This document shows positions 34,079 to 43,827 of a stretch of DNA of 64,000 nt, in pieces (positions within the stretch are counted from its first letter, which is position 1; the number at the start of each line of letters is the position of its first letter). The notes beneath the pieces are model-generated. The model made no database searches. It was not told the origin of the DNA and saw nothing but the letters and a program-made list of their open reading frames with translations. The position numbers were made by a program, and so were the translations under genes. This DNA comes from CALJFL01 sp964590005 (GTDB lineage: Bacteria; Pseudomonadota; Gammaproteobacteria; Pseudomonadales; Halieaceae): positions 16,050 to 80,049 of the forward strand of contig CAZPVJ010000186.1 in the NCBI GenBank assembly GCA_964590005.1, read 5' to 3'.

Positions 34079-35895
34079 GTGACGCGAACCTCGCGCATCA
34101 TGCCCAGCATATGAAACTGCATGTGACAGTGATAGGCCCAGCGACCAATCGCGTCTGCGCTGACGAGGTAACTCACGGTCTTCCCTGGCTGCACCAGCAC
34201 CGTATGCTTCCTCGGCAGTGCATCGCCATCGCCGGTCTCGAGTTCACTCCAGAGTCCATGCAGGTGTATAGGGTGGGTCATCATGGTGTCATTCACCAGA
34301 TGGAAACGTACCCGCTCCCCGAATGCGAGATTGATGGGCTCTGCATCGGCAAACTTTATGCCGTTGAATGACCACATGTAGCGGCTCATATTACCCGTCA
34401 GATGCAGTTGAATTTCCCTGCCGGGTTCACGCTTGTCCCGGGTGGCATTGAGGTTGCGCAGATCACTGTAGGTGAGAACTCTACGGCCAAGCCGGTGTTG
34501 GTGGTGCCTTAGACCCACGCCTGGGTCATCGATGCCGCTGACGGGGTTTTCAGCGCGCATGTCAATGTGGGGACCAAATTCGGTTGGTGAGTGCACAATC
34601 GCCGCGCTACTGCCCTTGCCTGCTGTTCCAGCCCCACCCGGGCCTCCGGCATGATGACCGTGTGCGTGGTGGGACTCACCGGTCATAGTGTGGCCCGCGT
34701 GATGGGTGTGCTCTCCGCCGCCGCTACCGGTGTGATCAGCGTGGTCTCCCATGCCCATATCGGCGTGACCGAGGGTGGGCGCGGGGTCCATCGGCGGTAC
34801 CGTAGCGACGAGGCTGGGGTCGGCGCTCAGGGAACCAAAAGCAAAACCGGTTCTGTCCAGGCTCTGGGCGAAGATGGCATAGGCGCTATCCCCCTCAGGC
34901 TGCACCAGCACGTCGTAGGTCTCGGCGGTGCCGAGCCTGAATTCGTCTACCGTTACCGGCTCGACGGGCTGGCCATCGCTGGCGATCACGGTCATCTTGA
35001 GACCGGGTATGCGAATGTCGAATATGGACATGGCGGAACCGTTGATAAATCGCAGCTTTACCGTCTCCCCGGCCTTGAAGCTACCACGCCAGCCCTCCCC
35101 CGGGGTGACGCCATTCATCAGGTAGGTATAGGTATAGCCGGTGACATCCGCGAGATCGGTATCGCTCATGCGCATCTGGTTCCACATGGCCCGATCCTGC
35201 CAGGTAGCTGCCACACCCCGCTCGCGGATCTCCCGCCAGAGATCGTCCGCCGTTCGCTCGCGAAAGTTGTAGTAATGGCTGTTTTTCTTCAGCCTGGCAT
35301 AAATATCTGCGGGATCGTCATCAGTCCAGTCAGACAAAAGCACGACGTGTTCACGGTCAGCGGGAAAGGGTTCCGGGTCCCGGGGTTCGATCACGATCGC
35401 ACCGTAGACACCGGTTTGTTCCTGGAACCCCGAATGGCTGTGGTACCAGTAGGTGCCACTTTGCTTAACGTCAAACTGATAGCGAAAGCGCTGTCCCGGT
35501 TTGATGCCGGCAAAACTCATGCCGGGCACGCCATCCATGTCCGTGGGCAGGATCATTCCGTGCCAATGGATCGAGGTGTCTTCCGAGAGCCCGTTGCGAA
35601 CATCAAGGGTTACCCTGTCTCCCTCGCGCCAGCGCAGCAGGGGACCAGGTATCCCGCCGTTCACGGTGGTAGCTTGCCGCTCAGCCCCGGTAAAATTGAC
35701 GGTGCTGTAACCGACCTCTAAAGAGAAGTGCTTGCCGGTCGAACGATTGGCGGAAGGGGTTGAGGCCAATGCCAGTCCGGGACTCAGCGTAGCAAGGGTC
35801 GGCAAAAAACCGGCAGCCGCCGCGCCGGTGACAAAACGTCTGCGCGTTATTCCCGTGGGAAGATGCCCCGATAGATGATTAACCTCTCTGGGCAT
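34075..35895 (-). CDS. copA: Periplasmic multicopper oxidase CopA
   Basis: A 606-residue copper-resistance oxidase exported by Tat (RRRFVTGAAAAGF near residue 18-30). Copper-binding motifs are seen in order: HWHG, YHSHSGFQEQTG, HPIHLHG and the C-terminal HCHMQFHMLGMM that holds the type 1 site and trinuclear cluster. A His/Met/Gly-rich insert at about 368-430 (GHADMGMGDHADHTG and following His clusters) probably binds extra Cu(I). It likely oxidises Cu(I) in the periplasm. It sits 22 bp after the small lipoprotein gene and overlaps copB. No CopRS or CueR gene is in the window. Confidence 0.94.
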   Translation of the reverse strand: MPREVNHLSGHLPTGITRRRFVTGAAAAGFLPTLATLSPGLALASTPSANRSTGKHFSLEVGYSTVNFTGAERQATTVNGGIPGPLLRWREGDRVTLDVRNGLSEDTSIHWHGMILPTDMDGVPGMSFAGIKPGQRFRYQFDVKQSGTYWYHSHSGFQEQTGVYGAIVIEPRDPEPFPADREHVVLLSDWTDDDPADIYARLKKNSHYYNFRERTADDLWREIRERGVAATWQDRAMWNQMRMSDTDLADVTGYTYTYLMNGVTPGEGWRGSFKAGETVKLRFINGSAMSIFDIRIPGLKMTVIASDGQPVEPVTVDEFRLGTAETYDVLVQPEGDSAYAIFAQSLDRTGFAFGSLSADPSLVATVPPMDPAPTLGHADMGMGDHADHTGSGGGEHTHHAGHTMTGESHHAHGHHAGGPGGAGTAGKGSSAAIVHSPTEFGPHIDMRAENPVSGIDDPGVGLRHHQHRLGRRVLTYSDLRNLNATRDKREPGREIQLHLTGNMSRYMWSFNGIKFADAEPINLAFGERVRFHLVNDTMMTHPIHLHGLWSELETGDGDALPRKHTVLVQPGKTVSYLVSADAIGRWAYHCHMQFHMLGMMREVRVT

Positions 35896-35917
35896 AGTGA
35901 CTACTTCTCAACAGTAA

Positions 35918-36325
35918 CTATTTTCCGAGCGCGTCCATGCCGCTGGTATCGACGCCTTTGACTGCATCTTTCGCGACTTTATCCATGTCGGTACTCTTCT
36001 TAACTTCCTTGTCAATACTGTGAGCCTCCATAGAGCCAGCCACCGCATTTCCGATATTTTCGGCCTCCGCTTCCAGTTTCTTGCCCTCTGCCTCGCCGGC
36101 ATCCCAGCCAGCCTTGTAATCGGCTTCGGATGCGTAGCGCGCTTCGTCGCGAGTGAACGTGGAATAATTGTTGCCGGCCTCCTCCAACCCGCTCTTGGAG
36201 CCATCGTGAAAGCCGTCAATATAAGCCTGGGACCTCCCCTGCGCCTCCAGTTGGCTGTCTGTCGTACCACAGGCAGACAGGGCGAGTATGGCTAAAACTG
36301 CCAGAAATCGATTGAAACGCAGCAT
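35918..36325 (-). CDS. Small lipoprotein upstream of copA
   Basis: 135 residues with a lipoprotein signal peptide (LSACG lipobox near residue 17-21). The mature part is charged and helical, with YKAGWDAGEAEGKK and a Lys/Asp-rich tail. No metal-binding His or Met clusters are seen. It lies 22 bp upstream of copA on the same strand, so it is probably the first gene of the copper operon. Its role is unknown; I recognise no named family. Confidence 0.7.
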   Translation of the reverse strand: MLRFNRFLAVLAILALSACGTTDSQLEAQGRSQAYIDGFHDGSKSGLEEAGNNYSTFTRDEARYASEADYKAGWDAGEAEGKKLEAEAENIGNAVAGSMEAHSIDKEVKKSTDMDKVAKDAVKGVDTSGMDALGK

Positions 36326-36501
36326 TTGGACTATCTCCAGCGGGAATCATTGGCCGAGAGATAATACAGGTACTGCCGTGAGGCCAGCAAATCGAACTTT
36401 TTCGCCCCGGGCGCATCTATTGAATACGCCAAAATGGTGGTTTTACCCACCGCCATAGACGGTTAAACTTATCCTTTGCGCCAAAACAAGGTAGAAATAT
36501 T

Positions 36502-38658
36502 TTGACTATAAGAATTCTGACCGGCAGCAATTCGCCACGCGCGCTCGTTGTGGCGATGGTAAGCGGGCTCTTGCTGACAGTTACCGCACTCCCGGGCTGG
36601 GGCTTGATCGAGTATAGCGATGAGCAACGTGAAACCATCGTGGAGATGATTGAGCAGCTCGAGGAGCGACATTACGCCAAGCTCAAATACGATGATGCCC
36701 TGTCGTCACAACATCTGGACAATTACATAGACAGCCTTGATGGCGGCAAGATGTTTTTCACGGCCAGTGACCTGGCCGAGTTTGAAAAATACCGCAGCGT
36801 GCTGGACGACCAGAGCCACGACGGCCAACTGGAAGCAGGCTACGCGATATTCAACCGCTTTCAGCAGCGCCTGGAGGCCCGGCTGGAGAAGGTGCTTGCC
36901 AATCTCGGCGAAACCGTCGCGGAAATGGATTTCACCATTGACGAAGAATATGTATTGAGCGGAGAAGACCGGGATTGGGCCACCAGTGATGCCGTCCTGG
37001 ATGACCGCTGGCGCAAACACCTGAAGAACCAGGTATTGAGCCTTCGACTGGCCGAGAAGGAATCGGAAGAAATTGCTCCCACCCTGGAGAAGCGATATCA
37101 GAACCAGCTAAAGCGGGTACAGCAATACAACAGCCAGGATGTTTTCCAGATTTATGCGAACGCCCTGACTGAGTTGTATGACCCGCATACCAATTATCTG
37201 TCGCCCCGCCGCTCTGAAAACTTCAATATCAATATGAGTCTGTCGCTCGAAGGTATCGGCGCGGTGCTGCAACTCGAGGATGAGTACACCAAGGTGGCCA
37301 GGCTGGTCGCAAAAGGACCGGCTGACAAGCAAGGCGAGCTGCAACCCTCGGATCGCATCGTGGCTGTTGGCCAGGGCGAGGAAGGCGCGTTGGAAGATGT
37401 GATTGGCTGGCGGCTGGACGAAGTGGTCGAATTGATCCGCGGCCCCAAGGATTCCACGGTGCGCCTCGAGGTTATTCCCGCCAAAGCCAAGGCTGGCGAC
37501 GAGCGAAAAGTGATCACCATCGTGCGCAACAAAGTTAAACTGGAAGAGCAGTCCGCGCAGAAGGAAATCCTGGAAATCCCGAACGGAGATGATGTTCTCA
37601 AAGTGGGTGTCATCGATATTCCGGCGTTCTATATCGACTTCGACGCCATGCGCCGCGGTGAGAAAAACTATAAAAGCACCACCAGGGATGTAAAAGTCTT
37701 GTTGGAGGAGCTGCAGGACGAAGGTATTGATGGCCTCGTTGTCGATCTGCGCAACAACGGTGGCGGCTCGCTGCAGGAAGCCAACGAATTAACCGGCCTG
37801 TTTATTGAATATGGCCCTACCGTCCAGATACGGCACTCATCCCGCCGAGTATGGCGCGATGGCAAGCGACTACGCAGTGATTACTACGAGGGACCATTGG
37901 TCGTGCTAATCAATCGCCTGAGCGCTTCGGCATCGGAAATTTTCGCCGGTGCCATACAGGACTACGAGCGCGGGATTATTGTCGGCGATCGATCTTTCGG
38001 CAAGGGCACGGTACAAACCCTGGTGCCGCTTACCGAGGGACAACTCAAGCTCACTGAGTCCAAGTTCTATCGTATCTCGGGTGACAGCACCCAGCATCGC
38101 GGCGTCGTTCCGGATGTAGAGTTTCCCTCCTTGTATGACAGCGAGGAGATAGGTGAAAGCTCATTGGAGCACGCCTTGAACTGGGACCAGATTAACCCTG
38201 TACGGCACAAGCGTTACGATGATCTCGACACCCTGCTGCCCCAGCTGACTGAAGCCTTTACCGGGCGTAGCACGACGAATCCCGATATGATTTTTCTTGA
38301 GGAACAGGTTGGCCTCGCTGACCAGGCTAGATCCGTTAAGGCTTTGCCACTCAACGAGGAAGCGAGAATTGCACTCCGTGAGGGTCAGAAGGCCAAAGCG
38401 CTGGCCATAGAGAACAAGCGGCGCGAAGCCAAGGGAGAGGATCTTCTGGCTTCACTCGATGACCTCGATGAATCTGAGGAGGCAGAGTCCGAAGAAACAG
38501 ATGCCGATACGGAGTCTGACCAGGTCGCCAGCAGTGACGAGGCGAGCGAAAGTAATGAAGTACCTGACGTGCTGCTTACCGAAGCGGGCAATGTATTAGT
38601 CGACACGTTGTTACTGAAGCGCCGGGCATTCGCGGTAAATACAGCCGAAGAAGACTGA
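36502..38658 (+). CDS. prc: Tail-specific protease (carboxy-terminal processing peptidase, S41)
   Basis: A periplasmic peptidase of 718 residues (E. coli Prc 682). An N-terminal signal anchor sits at about 12-35, then an N-terminal helical domain, a PDZ domain (GIGAVLQLEDEYTKVARLVAKGPA), the S41 core with VVDLRNNGGGSLQEA, the Ser nucleophile in SASASEIFAGA and the general-base Lys in DRSFGKGTVQT, and the C-terminal DUF3340-like region. The C-terminus carries an acidic Glu/Ser/Asp-rich stretch around 655-695 not typical of Prc. The start is TTG at 36502, since no ATG gives the signal region. It degrades tagged or misfolded periplasmic proteins and processes cell-wall enzymes. Confidence 0.93.
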   Translation: MTIRILTGSNSPRALVVAMVSGLLLTVTALPGWGLIEYSDEQRETIVEMIEQLEERHYAKLKYDDALSSQHLDNYIDSLDGGKMFFTASDLAEFEKYRSVLDDQSHDGQLEAGYAIFNRFQQRLEARLEKVLANLGETVAEMDFTIDEEYVLSGEDRDWATSDAVLDDRWRKHLKNQVLSLRLAEKESEEIAPTLEKRYQNQLKRVQQYNSQDVFQIYANALTELYDPHTNYLSPRRSENFNINMSLSLEGIGAVLQLEDEYTKVARLVAKGPADKQGELQPSDRIVAVGQGEEGALEDVIGWRLDEVVELIRGPKDSTVRLEVIPAKAKAGDERKVITIVRNKVKLEEQSAQKEILEIPNGDDVLKVGVIDIPAFYIDFDAMRRGEKNYKSTTRDVKVLLEELQDEGIDGLVVDLRNNGGGSLQEANELTGLFIEYGPTVQIRHSSRRVWRDGKRLRSDYYEGPLVVLINRLSASASEIFAGAIQDYERGIIVGDRSFGKGTVQTLVPLTEGQLKLTESKFYRISGDSTQHRGVVPDVEFPSLYDSEEIGESSLEHALNWDQINPVRHKRYDDLDTLLPQLTEAFTGRSTTNPDMIFLEEQVGLADQARSVKALPLNEEARIALREGQKAKALAIENKRREAKGEDLLASLDDLDESEEAESEETDADTESDQVASSDEASESNEVPDVLLTEAGNVLVDTLLLKRRAFAVNTAEED

Positions 38659-38664
38659 TCGGGG

Positions 38665-40050
38665 CTAACGGGGCTCGCCGAACCAGGCGAGCTTCTCGTG
38701 CAATCCCACTACATTACCTATGATCAACAATGTCGGTGCGGCAGGCTGCTCGCGCTTCACGATGTCTTCCATTGTCGCCAGTGTTCCAATTAATACCCTC
38801 TGCTGCTGGGTGCTGGCCCGCTCCACCAGCGCCATTGGCGTAGTTCCCGAACGACCATGTGCCTGTAGCTGCTCGCAGATTATCGGCAATCCCACCAGGC
38901 CCATGTAAAAAACCAGGGTTTCATTGACAGAGCGGTACTGCGTCCAATCATGGTCCAGTTTGCCATCGCGGGTGTGACCTGTAATAAAACGAACGGACTG
39001 TGCGTGGTCCCTGTGAGTCAAGGGAATACCCGCATAAGAAGCGGCACCCGATGCGGCTGTTACGCCGGGTACCACCTGGAAAGGAATGCGATGGCTGGCG
39101 AGTAATTCAATTTCTTCCCCGCCCCTGCCAAAAATAAAAGGGTCCCCCCCTTTGAGTCTGATGACCCGCTTGCCCTGCAGTGCCAGGTCGACGAGCAACT
39201 GATTGATCTCGGACTGCGGCACGGAGTGATCAGAGCGCTGTTTTCCGACATAGATTCGCTCAGCATCACGACGCGCCATGTCGACGATTTCAGCAGCGAC
39301 CAGGCGGTCATGGAGTACCACGTCGGCGGTCTGCAACAAACGCATTGCCTTGAAGGTCATCAGGTCCGGGTCGCCGGGTCCGGCGCCAACCAGGTAGACC
39401 TCACCCACTGCTTCGTGCTGGCTTGTATTGAGCTGAGCCTCAAGGGTCTCCAGTGCCGCGGATTCGCGCCCCGCCAGAACCATCTCTCCGACAGCCCCTT
39501 CAATAGTACGCTCCCAGAATATTCGGCGAGCCGACTCATCGGGTATTGCTGCCTTTACCCGGTCTCGCAGTTCGCCCGCCCACTCGGCCAGCCGGCCATA
39601 AGCAGCCGGCACCATGGCTTCGAGTCTCCGCCGCCACAGGCGTCCCAGAACCGGGCTGGTACCGCTACTGGAAATGGCAATAACCAAAGGGGAACGGTCG
39701 ACAATGGAGGGAAAGATAAAGGTACACAGTGCCGGAGCATCAACAACGTTAACGGGCAGGTTACGCCTTATGGCGTCCTGGTGAACCTGTTGGTTCGCCG
39801 CACTATCCGGGGTGGCAGCAATAACCAGTTGCTTACCGTGGAGATCAGACTCCCGGTATTTTGTGGGCTGCCAGATCCCTCCCTGATCTGCGAGCGCCTG
39901 CTCGAGTTCCGCGGTGATTTCGGGTGCCATGACGGTTACTGACGCACCTGCGCGCAGAAGCAATCGCGCTTTGCGAGTGGCCACTGTGCCCCCGCCTACC
40001 AACAACACAGGAGAGCCCCGCAGATTCAGAAAAACCGGCAGGTATTCCAT
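38665..40050 (-). CDS. cysG: Siroheme synthase CysG (trifunctional)
   Basis: 461 residues catalysing uroporphyrinogen III methylation, precorrin-2 oxidation and iron chelation for sirohaem, needed by sulfite and nitrite reductases. The N-terminal NAD-dependent dehydrogenase/chelatase domain (1 to about 200) has VGGGTVATRKARLLL. The C-terminal SUMT domain (about 215-455) has VYLVGAGPGDPDLMTFKAMRLL and RLKGGDPFIFGRGGEE. It is three bases downstream of serS, the end of the ftsK-lolA-rarA-crcB-serS-cysG run. A 7-bp hairpin in its last codons may serve the convergent prc gene. Confidence 0.96.
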   Translation of the reverse strand: MEYLPVFLNLRGSPVLLVGGGTVATRKARLLLRAGASVTVMAPEITAELEQALADQGGIWQPTKYRESDLHGKQLVIAATPDSAANQQVHQDAIRRNLPVNVVDAPALCTFIFPSIVDRSPLVIAISSSGTSPVLGRLWRRRLEAMVPAAYGRLAEWAGELRDRVKAAIPDESARRIFWERTIEGAVGEMVLAGRESAALETLEAQLNTSQHEAVGEVYLVGAGPGDPDLMTFKAMRLLQTADVVLHDRLVAAEIVDMARRDAERIYVGKQRSDHSVPQSEINQLLVDLALQGKRVIRLKGGDPFIFGRGGEEIELLASHRIPFQVVPGVTAASGAASYAGIPLTHRDHAQSVRFITGHTRDGKLDHDWTQYRSVNETLVFYMGLVGLPIICEQLQAHGRSGTTPMALVERASTQQQRVLIGTLATMEDIVKREQPAAPTLLIIGNVVGLHEKLAWFGEPR

Positions 40051-40053
40051 GGC

Positions 40054-41352
40054 TTACCGTGCCAGCTTGTTGGCACCGGCCATGTAAGGCTGCAGCGCAG
40101 CGGGCACGCTTACGCTGCCGTCAGCATGCTGATAGTTTTCGAGGATGGCGACCAGGGTTCGACCCACCGCCAGTCCGGAGCCGTTCAGGGTGTGCAGGAG
40201 TTCTGGCTTGCCGGTGTCGGGATTACGCCAGCGGGCCTGCATGCGGCGAGCCTGGTAGTCGCCAAAGTTGGAACAACTGGAAATCTCGCGATACGCCTCC
40301 TGTCCGGGCAGCCACACTTCCAGGTCATAGGTCTTGCGGGCCGAGAATCCGATATCTCCTCCGCAAAGAATAACCTTCCGATAGGGCAGCTCCAGCAACT
40401 GCAGCACCCGCTCGGCGTGCCCGGTGAGCGCCTCAAGTGCGGCTTCAGACTGCTCCGGCCGCACCAGTTGTACCAGTTCAACCTTTTCAAACTGGTGTTG
40501 ACGAATCATACCCCTCGTATCGCGTCCGTAGCTGCCTGCCTCACTGCGAAAGCAGGGGGTATGGCAGGCGTAACGTATCCCCTCCTCGCCCAGTTCTGCT
40601 GATTCAAAGATACGATCGCGCGCGATATTGGTCACTGGAACCTCGGCGGTAGGAATCAGGTAATAACCCTGATCGCCCTCTAGCCTGAACAGGTCTTCGG
40701 CAAATTTGGGCAACTGCCCGGTACCACGCAGTGAGTCACTGTTGACGATATAGGGCACGTATATTTCCTGGTAACCGTGTTCGCCAGTGTGCAGGTTCAG
40801 CATGAATTGGATAAGTGCACGATGCAATCGCGCCAGCTCTCCGTACATAACGGTAAAACGGCTGCCGGTGATTTTTCCTGCTGTTTCTGAGTCGAGTTGG
40901 TCCAGTCCCTCGCCAAGGGCGACATGGTCAAGTGCCTTGAAATCGAAGGCCGTTGGCTCTCCCCAACGATCGACCTCGACATTATCTTCCTCGCTGCTTC
41001 CTTCGGGTACAGACGCGTCCGGAATGTTCGGCACAGCCAGCAACAAGGACTCGAGCTCTGCCTGAACCTGCGCTGCCTCTTCTGTGGCCGCATCAATCTG
41101 CCCGGCAATTTTCTCCAGCGTCTCATTGACCTGTGCTTTGGCGTCGTCGACGTTCATGCCTTGACCCACCAGCTCCCCTATTTTTTTGGAAGCGCTCTTG
41201 CGCTCGGCTTGCAGGCTCTGGCTGGTGACATCGGCCGCCTTGCGACGCGCATCCAGGTCGACAAAGCTGGCCACGTCAAAGCTGAAGCCACGCTTAGCGA
41301 GTGCCGTGGCTACCGCTTCGGGGTTTTGCCGTACTAATTTGAGGTCTAACAT
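40054..41352 (-). CDS. serS: Seryl-tRNA synthetase
   Basis: A class II aminoacyl-tRNA synthetase of 432 residues that charges tRNA-Ser and tRNA-Sec. The N-terminal coiled-coil arm (about 30-100) binds the tRNA long variable arm. Motif 2 is in CFRSEAGSYGRDTRGMIRQH and motif 3 in LNGSGLAVGRTLVAILEN. The start LDLKLVRQNPEAVATALAKRG is the standard SerRS beginning. It sits between crcB (39 bp upstream) and cysG (3 bp downstream) on one strand. Confidence 0.97.
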   Translation of the reverse strand: MLDLKLVRQNPEAVATALAKRGFSFDVASFVDLDARRKAADVTSQSLQAERKSASKKIGELVGQGMNVDDAKAQVNETLEKIAGQIDAATEEAAQVQAELESLLLAVPNIPDASVPEGSSEEDNVEVDRWGEPTAFDFKALDHVALGEGLDQLDSETAGKITGSRFTVMYGELARLHRALIQFMLNLHTGEHGYQEIYVPYIVNSDSLRGTGQLPKFAEDLFRLEGDQGYYLIPTAEVPVTNIARDRIFESAELGEEGIRYACHTPCFRSEAGSYGRDTRGMIRQHQFEKVELVQLVRPEQSEAALEALTGHAERVLQLLELPYRKVILCGGDIGFSARKTYDLEVWLPGQEAYREISSCSNFGDYQARRMQARWRNPDTGKPELLHTLNGSGLAVGRTLVAILENYQHADGSVSVPAALQPYMAGANKLAR

Positions 41353-41391
41353 CGGGTATTTCCTGTTTACCGAATCCTGTTTAACAGGGTA

Positions 41392-41766
41392 TTAAATAAC
41401 CAGCCTGGCGCTGTAGATGCCAGCGCCTGCCGCCAGGACGCACAGTACTGCACTGGCCAGCATATAGCCTATTGCGTGGCCGACCTGCCCCGCCTCCCAG
41501 AGGCTGATTGTCTCCAGGGAAAACGTCGAGAACGTGGTGAACGCGCCCAGGAAACCGACCATCAATACGCCACGCCAATCGGGGTGAATCAACGATTTCT
41601 CCAGCAGGACGAACAGGACGCCGATTGCCGCCGAACCAATCACGTTAACCAGTAAGGTTCCCAGGGGCCAGTGACCTTCCCACAGCGAATGGACCCAGTT
41701 AGCCAGCAGATAACGGCTGACCGCGCCGCCAGCACCGCCCAGGGCAATAAAAACCAGGTACTTCAT
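41392..41766 (-). CDS. crcB: Fluoride ion transporter CrcB (Fluc)
   Basis: A small dual-topology fluoride channel of 124 residues with four helices. Signature segments are GGAGGAVSRYLL in TM1, GTLLVNVIGSAAIGVL in TM2 and GFLGAFTTFSTFSLET in TM3, the latter containing the Phe-box and the polar track. The start was set at ATG 41766 to give the usual MKYLVFIALGGAGG beginning; the frame is open further upstream. I looked for a fluoride riboswitch in the 95 bases upstream and did not see the conserved motif. Confidence 0.92.
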   Translation of the reverse strand: MKYLVFIALGGAGGAVSRYLLANWVHSLWEGHWPLGTLLVNVIGSAAIGVLFVLLEKSLIHPDWRGVLMVGFLGAFTTFSTFSLETISLWEAGQVGHAIGYMLASAVLCVLAAGAGIYSARLVI

Positions 41767-41861
41767 ACGTGTTTCGGGGTCGCCTGCAAAGCGGCGTATT
41801 GTACTGGTTTTAAGGGCTCGGCGCACCGCGATTTGGCAGCCGGTAAGTGTCTGTCACCGGC

Positions 41862-43202
41862 CTAATCGTCGCCGTAACGTTTTATGGCGGCCGTCGCATC
41901 AAGGGCGCGCAGCCTGGCCAGCTTCTCCCGGATACGTAACTCCAGGCCGCGATCGACCGGAAAATAGTACTGCCGATCCTTGAGTTCTTCTGGGAAGTAA
42001 TTTTCGCCAGCCGCATAGCCGCCCTCCTCGTCATGCGCGTAACGATAGTCGGCGCCATGATCCATGGACTTCATAAGTGCCGTCGGCGCATTGCGCAGGT
42101 GAATGGGCACCTCGTCTGTCCCACTTTGGGCAACATCCTGGGCGGCAGCTTTGAACGCGGTATAGACAGCATTGCTCTTGGGGGCACTGGCGAGATAGAC
42201 CACAGCCTGCGCAATAGCCAGCTCACCCTCGGGGCTACCCAGACGTTCCTGTACTTGCCACGCCTCGAGGCAAAGGCCCAGTGCGCGCGGGTCGGCATTG
42301 CCAATATCCTCGCTGGCCATGCGCACCACCCGACGGGCGAGGTACAGCGGGTCACACCCACCATCCAGCATGCGGCACATCCAGTACAGGGCCGCGTCCG
42401 GCGAACTACCCCTGACTGCTTTGTGGAGCGCGCTGATCTGGTCATAAAACAGGTCCCCGCCCTTGTCGAACCGGCGCAGCGACGCCTGCAGGACTTCGCC
42501 GAGTGTGTCTTCAGTGATGGTGCGCGCGCCGCCCTGCTCTTCCGCGAGATCGGCAGCCAACTCGAGCAGGTTAAGCGCCTTGCGAGCATCTCCGTCGGCA
42601 TGGCCGGCAACTGCCTGCAAATGGGTATCACTGATTGCTACCGGGTCGTTAAGCGCGGTAACCCCGCGCTTTAACACGGCTACGACATCACTGTTATTAA
42701 GGCTCCGCAGTTTATAAACCCGGGAGCGTGATAACAGTGCATTGTTCAATTCAAACGAGGGATTTTCGGTAGTTGCACCGATGAAGATCACCGTTCCATC
42801 TTCCACGTAAGGCAAAAAGGCATCTTGCTGTGACTTGTTAAAACGATGCACCTCATCGACGAAGAGCACGGTATCACGACCCGCAGCTCGCTGCTGTCCA
42901 GCCTTGGCCACAGCCTCACGAATTTCCTTGACGCCAGAGAGCACTGCCGAAAGTTGTAAGAACTGCGCGTTGGCCTGCTCGGCGGCGATTCGGGCCAGGG
43001 TGGTCTTGCCTACGCCTGGAGGCCCCCAGAACACCATCGAATGCAACTGTCCGGACTCGATGGCCTGGCGTAGTGGCTTGCCTGGCGCGAGGAGGTGCGA
43101 CTGTCCAGCATAGTTTTCCAGAGTGTCTGGTCGAAGTCGGGCGGCCAGGGGTTGATAGCCGGTATCGGCACTATTAGCGTCAGCGAATAGGTCACTCGTC
43201 AT
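41862..43202 (-). CDS. rarA: Replication-associated recombination protein A (RarA/MgsA)
   Basis: A AAA+ ATPase acting at stalled replication forks, related to clamp-loader subunits and eukaryotic WRNIP1. Walker A is GPPGVGKTTLARIAA, Walker B VLFVDEVHRFNKSQQDAFLPYVEDG, sensor 1 IGATTENPSFELN, then the C-terminal tetramerisation domain with KAVRGSSPDAALYW and AKSNAVYTA. The start was set at ATG 43202 (446 residues), which overlaps the end of lolA by 11 bases; the open frame extends 13 codons more but these lie within lolA coding sequence. Confidence 0.94.
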   Translation of the reverse strand: MTSDLFADANSADTGYQPLAARLRPDTLENYAGQSHLLAPGKPLRQAIESGQLHSMVFWGPPGVGKTTLARIAAEQANAQFLQLSAVLSGVKEIREAVAKAGQQRAAGRDTVLFVDEVHRFNKSQQDAFLPYVEDGTVIFIGATTENPSFELNNALLSRSRVYKLRSLNNSDVVAVLKRGVTALNDPVAISDTHLQAVAGHADGDARKALNLLELAADLAEEQGGARTITEDTLGEVLQASLRRFDKGGDLFYDQISALHKAVRGSSPDAALYWMCRMLDGGCDPLYLARRVVRMASEDIGNADPRALGLCLEAWQVQERLGSPEGELAIAQAVVYLASAPKSNAVYTAFKAAAQDVAQSGTDEVPIHLRNAPTALMKSMDHGADYRYAHDEEGGYAAGENYFPEELKDRQYYFPVDRGLELRIREKLARLRALDATAAIKRYGDD

Positions 43203-43815
43203 AGTAGAAGAGGTCCGCGCCCTCCGGCGGGGAAAAAGCAAAATCTTCCGGTGCTAGCGCGGTTTCGGAATCCAGGTTAGAGAACTGCACTTTCACCACC
43301 TGCCCGAGACGATCAATGATTTCCATTCCGACAATAATGCCCTGGTCAAACTTCAACACCAGTTGTTGAAAGCCCGGGTCACCGGCGACTGGTATCAGGG
43401 CCCAGGCGTCATCGCCACGCCGGGACACGGTGAAGCGCTCCCTGAGCACCGCCTCGTTGCCACCCAAAACTTGTAACGGCGCCATCTGGTCACCGCCCGC
43501 TACCGGTCGCCGTGTGACGGTTTCAAGGTCACGGTCGTGGTGCCAGAGGTACTCGGGATTGGCCACGATCAGCTGGCTGTCCGGGGACAATATCTCCCAG
43601 GAGAAAAATCCCGGTCGCAGTAACTGAAAACGCCCCGAAGACTCGGCTAAGACGTCACCGTCCTGCCCTTGTTGAATCTGCTCAAAATTGCCCTGCAGTC
43701 GTTCTATTCCGACAAGCCTGGCCAGCAGGTCATCGATGGCGGCAGCCTCGACCGACCGAATGGCGCCCAGCACCATACACAGTGCCAGTCCTGTTACCAG
43801 CAAAACACGTTTCAT
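43192..43815 (-). CDS. lolA: Outer-membrane lipoprotein carrier protein LolA
   Basis: A periplasmic chaperone of 207 residues that takes lipoproteins released by LolCDE to LolB. The signal peptide ends near residue 24 (VEA). The mature half-barrel shows LQGNFEQIQQGQDG, GRFQLLRPGFFSWEILSPD and QLIVANPEYLWHHDRDLETVTRR, all typical of LolA, and ends FAFSPPEGADLFYYDE. It sits 12 bp after ftsK and overlaps rarA, the standard gammaproteobacterial order. Confidence 0.95.
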   Translation of the reverse strand: MKRVLLVTGLALCMVLGAIRSVEAAAIDDLLARLVGIERLQGNFEQIQQGQDGDVLAESSGRFQLLRPGFFSWEILSPDSQLIVANPEYLWHHDRDLETVTRRPVAGGDQMAPLQVLGGNEAVLRERFTVSRRGDDAWALIPVAGDPGFQQLVLKFDQGIIVGMEIIDRLGQVVKVQFSNLDSETALAPEDFAFSPPEGADLFYYDE

Positions 43816-43827
43816 GTTGGGGTCGCT

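Noticed and set aside
34591..35721. A 376-codon open frame opposite copA
   Set aside because: It lies wholly antisense to copA, which has complete copper motifs. High-GC codon bias opens this frame; the translation has no recognisable domain and no ribosome binding site.
38673..38692. 7-bp hairpin GCTCGCC/GGCGAGC as terminator for prc
   Set aside because: It lies in the coding end of cysG and lacks a U-tract; it may be chance. Not listed as a feature.
41767..41861. Fluoride riboswitch upstream of crcB
   Set aside because: The conserved GG-GAUGG and terminal pseudoknot elements were not found, and crcB lies within a housekeeping operon.
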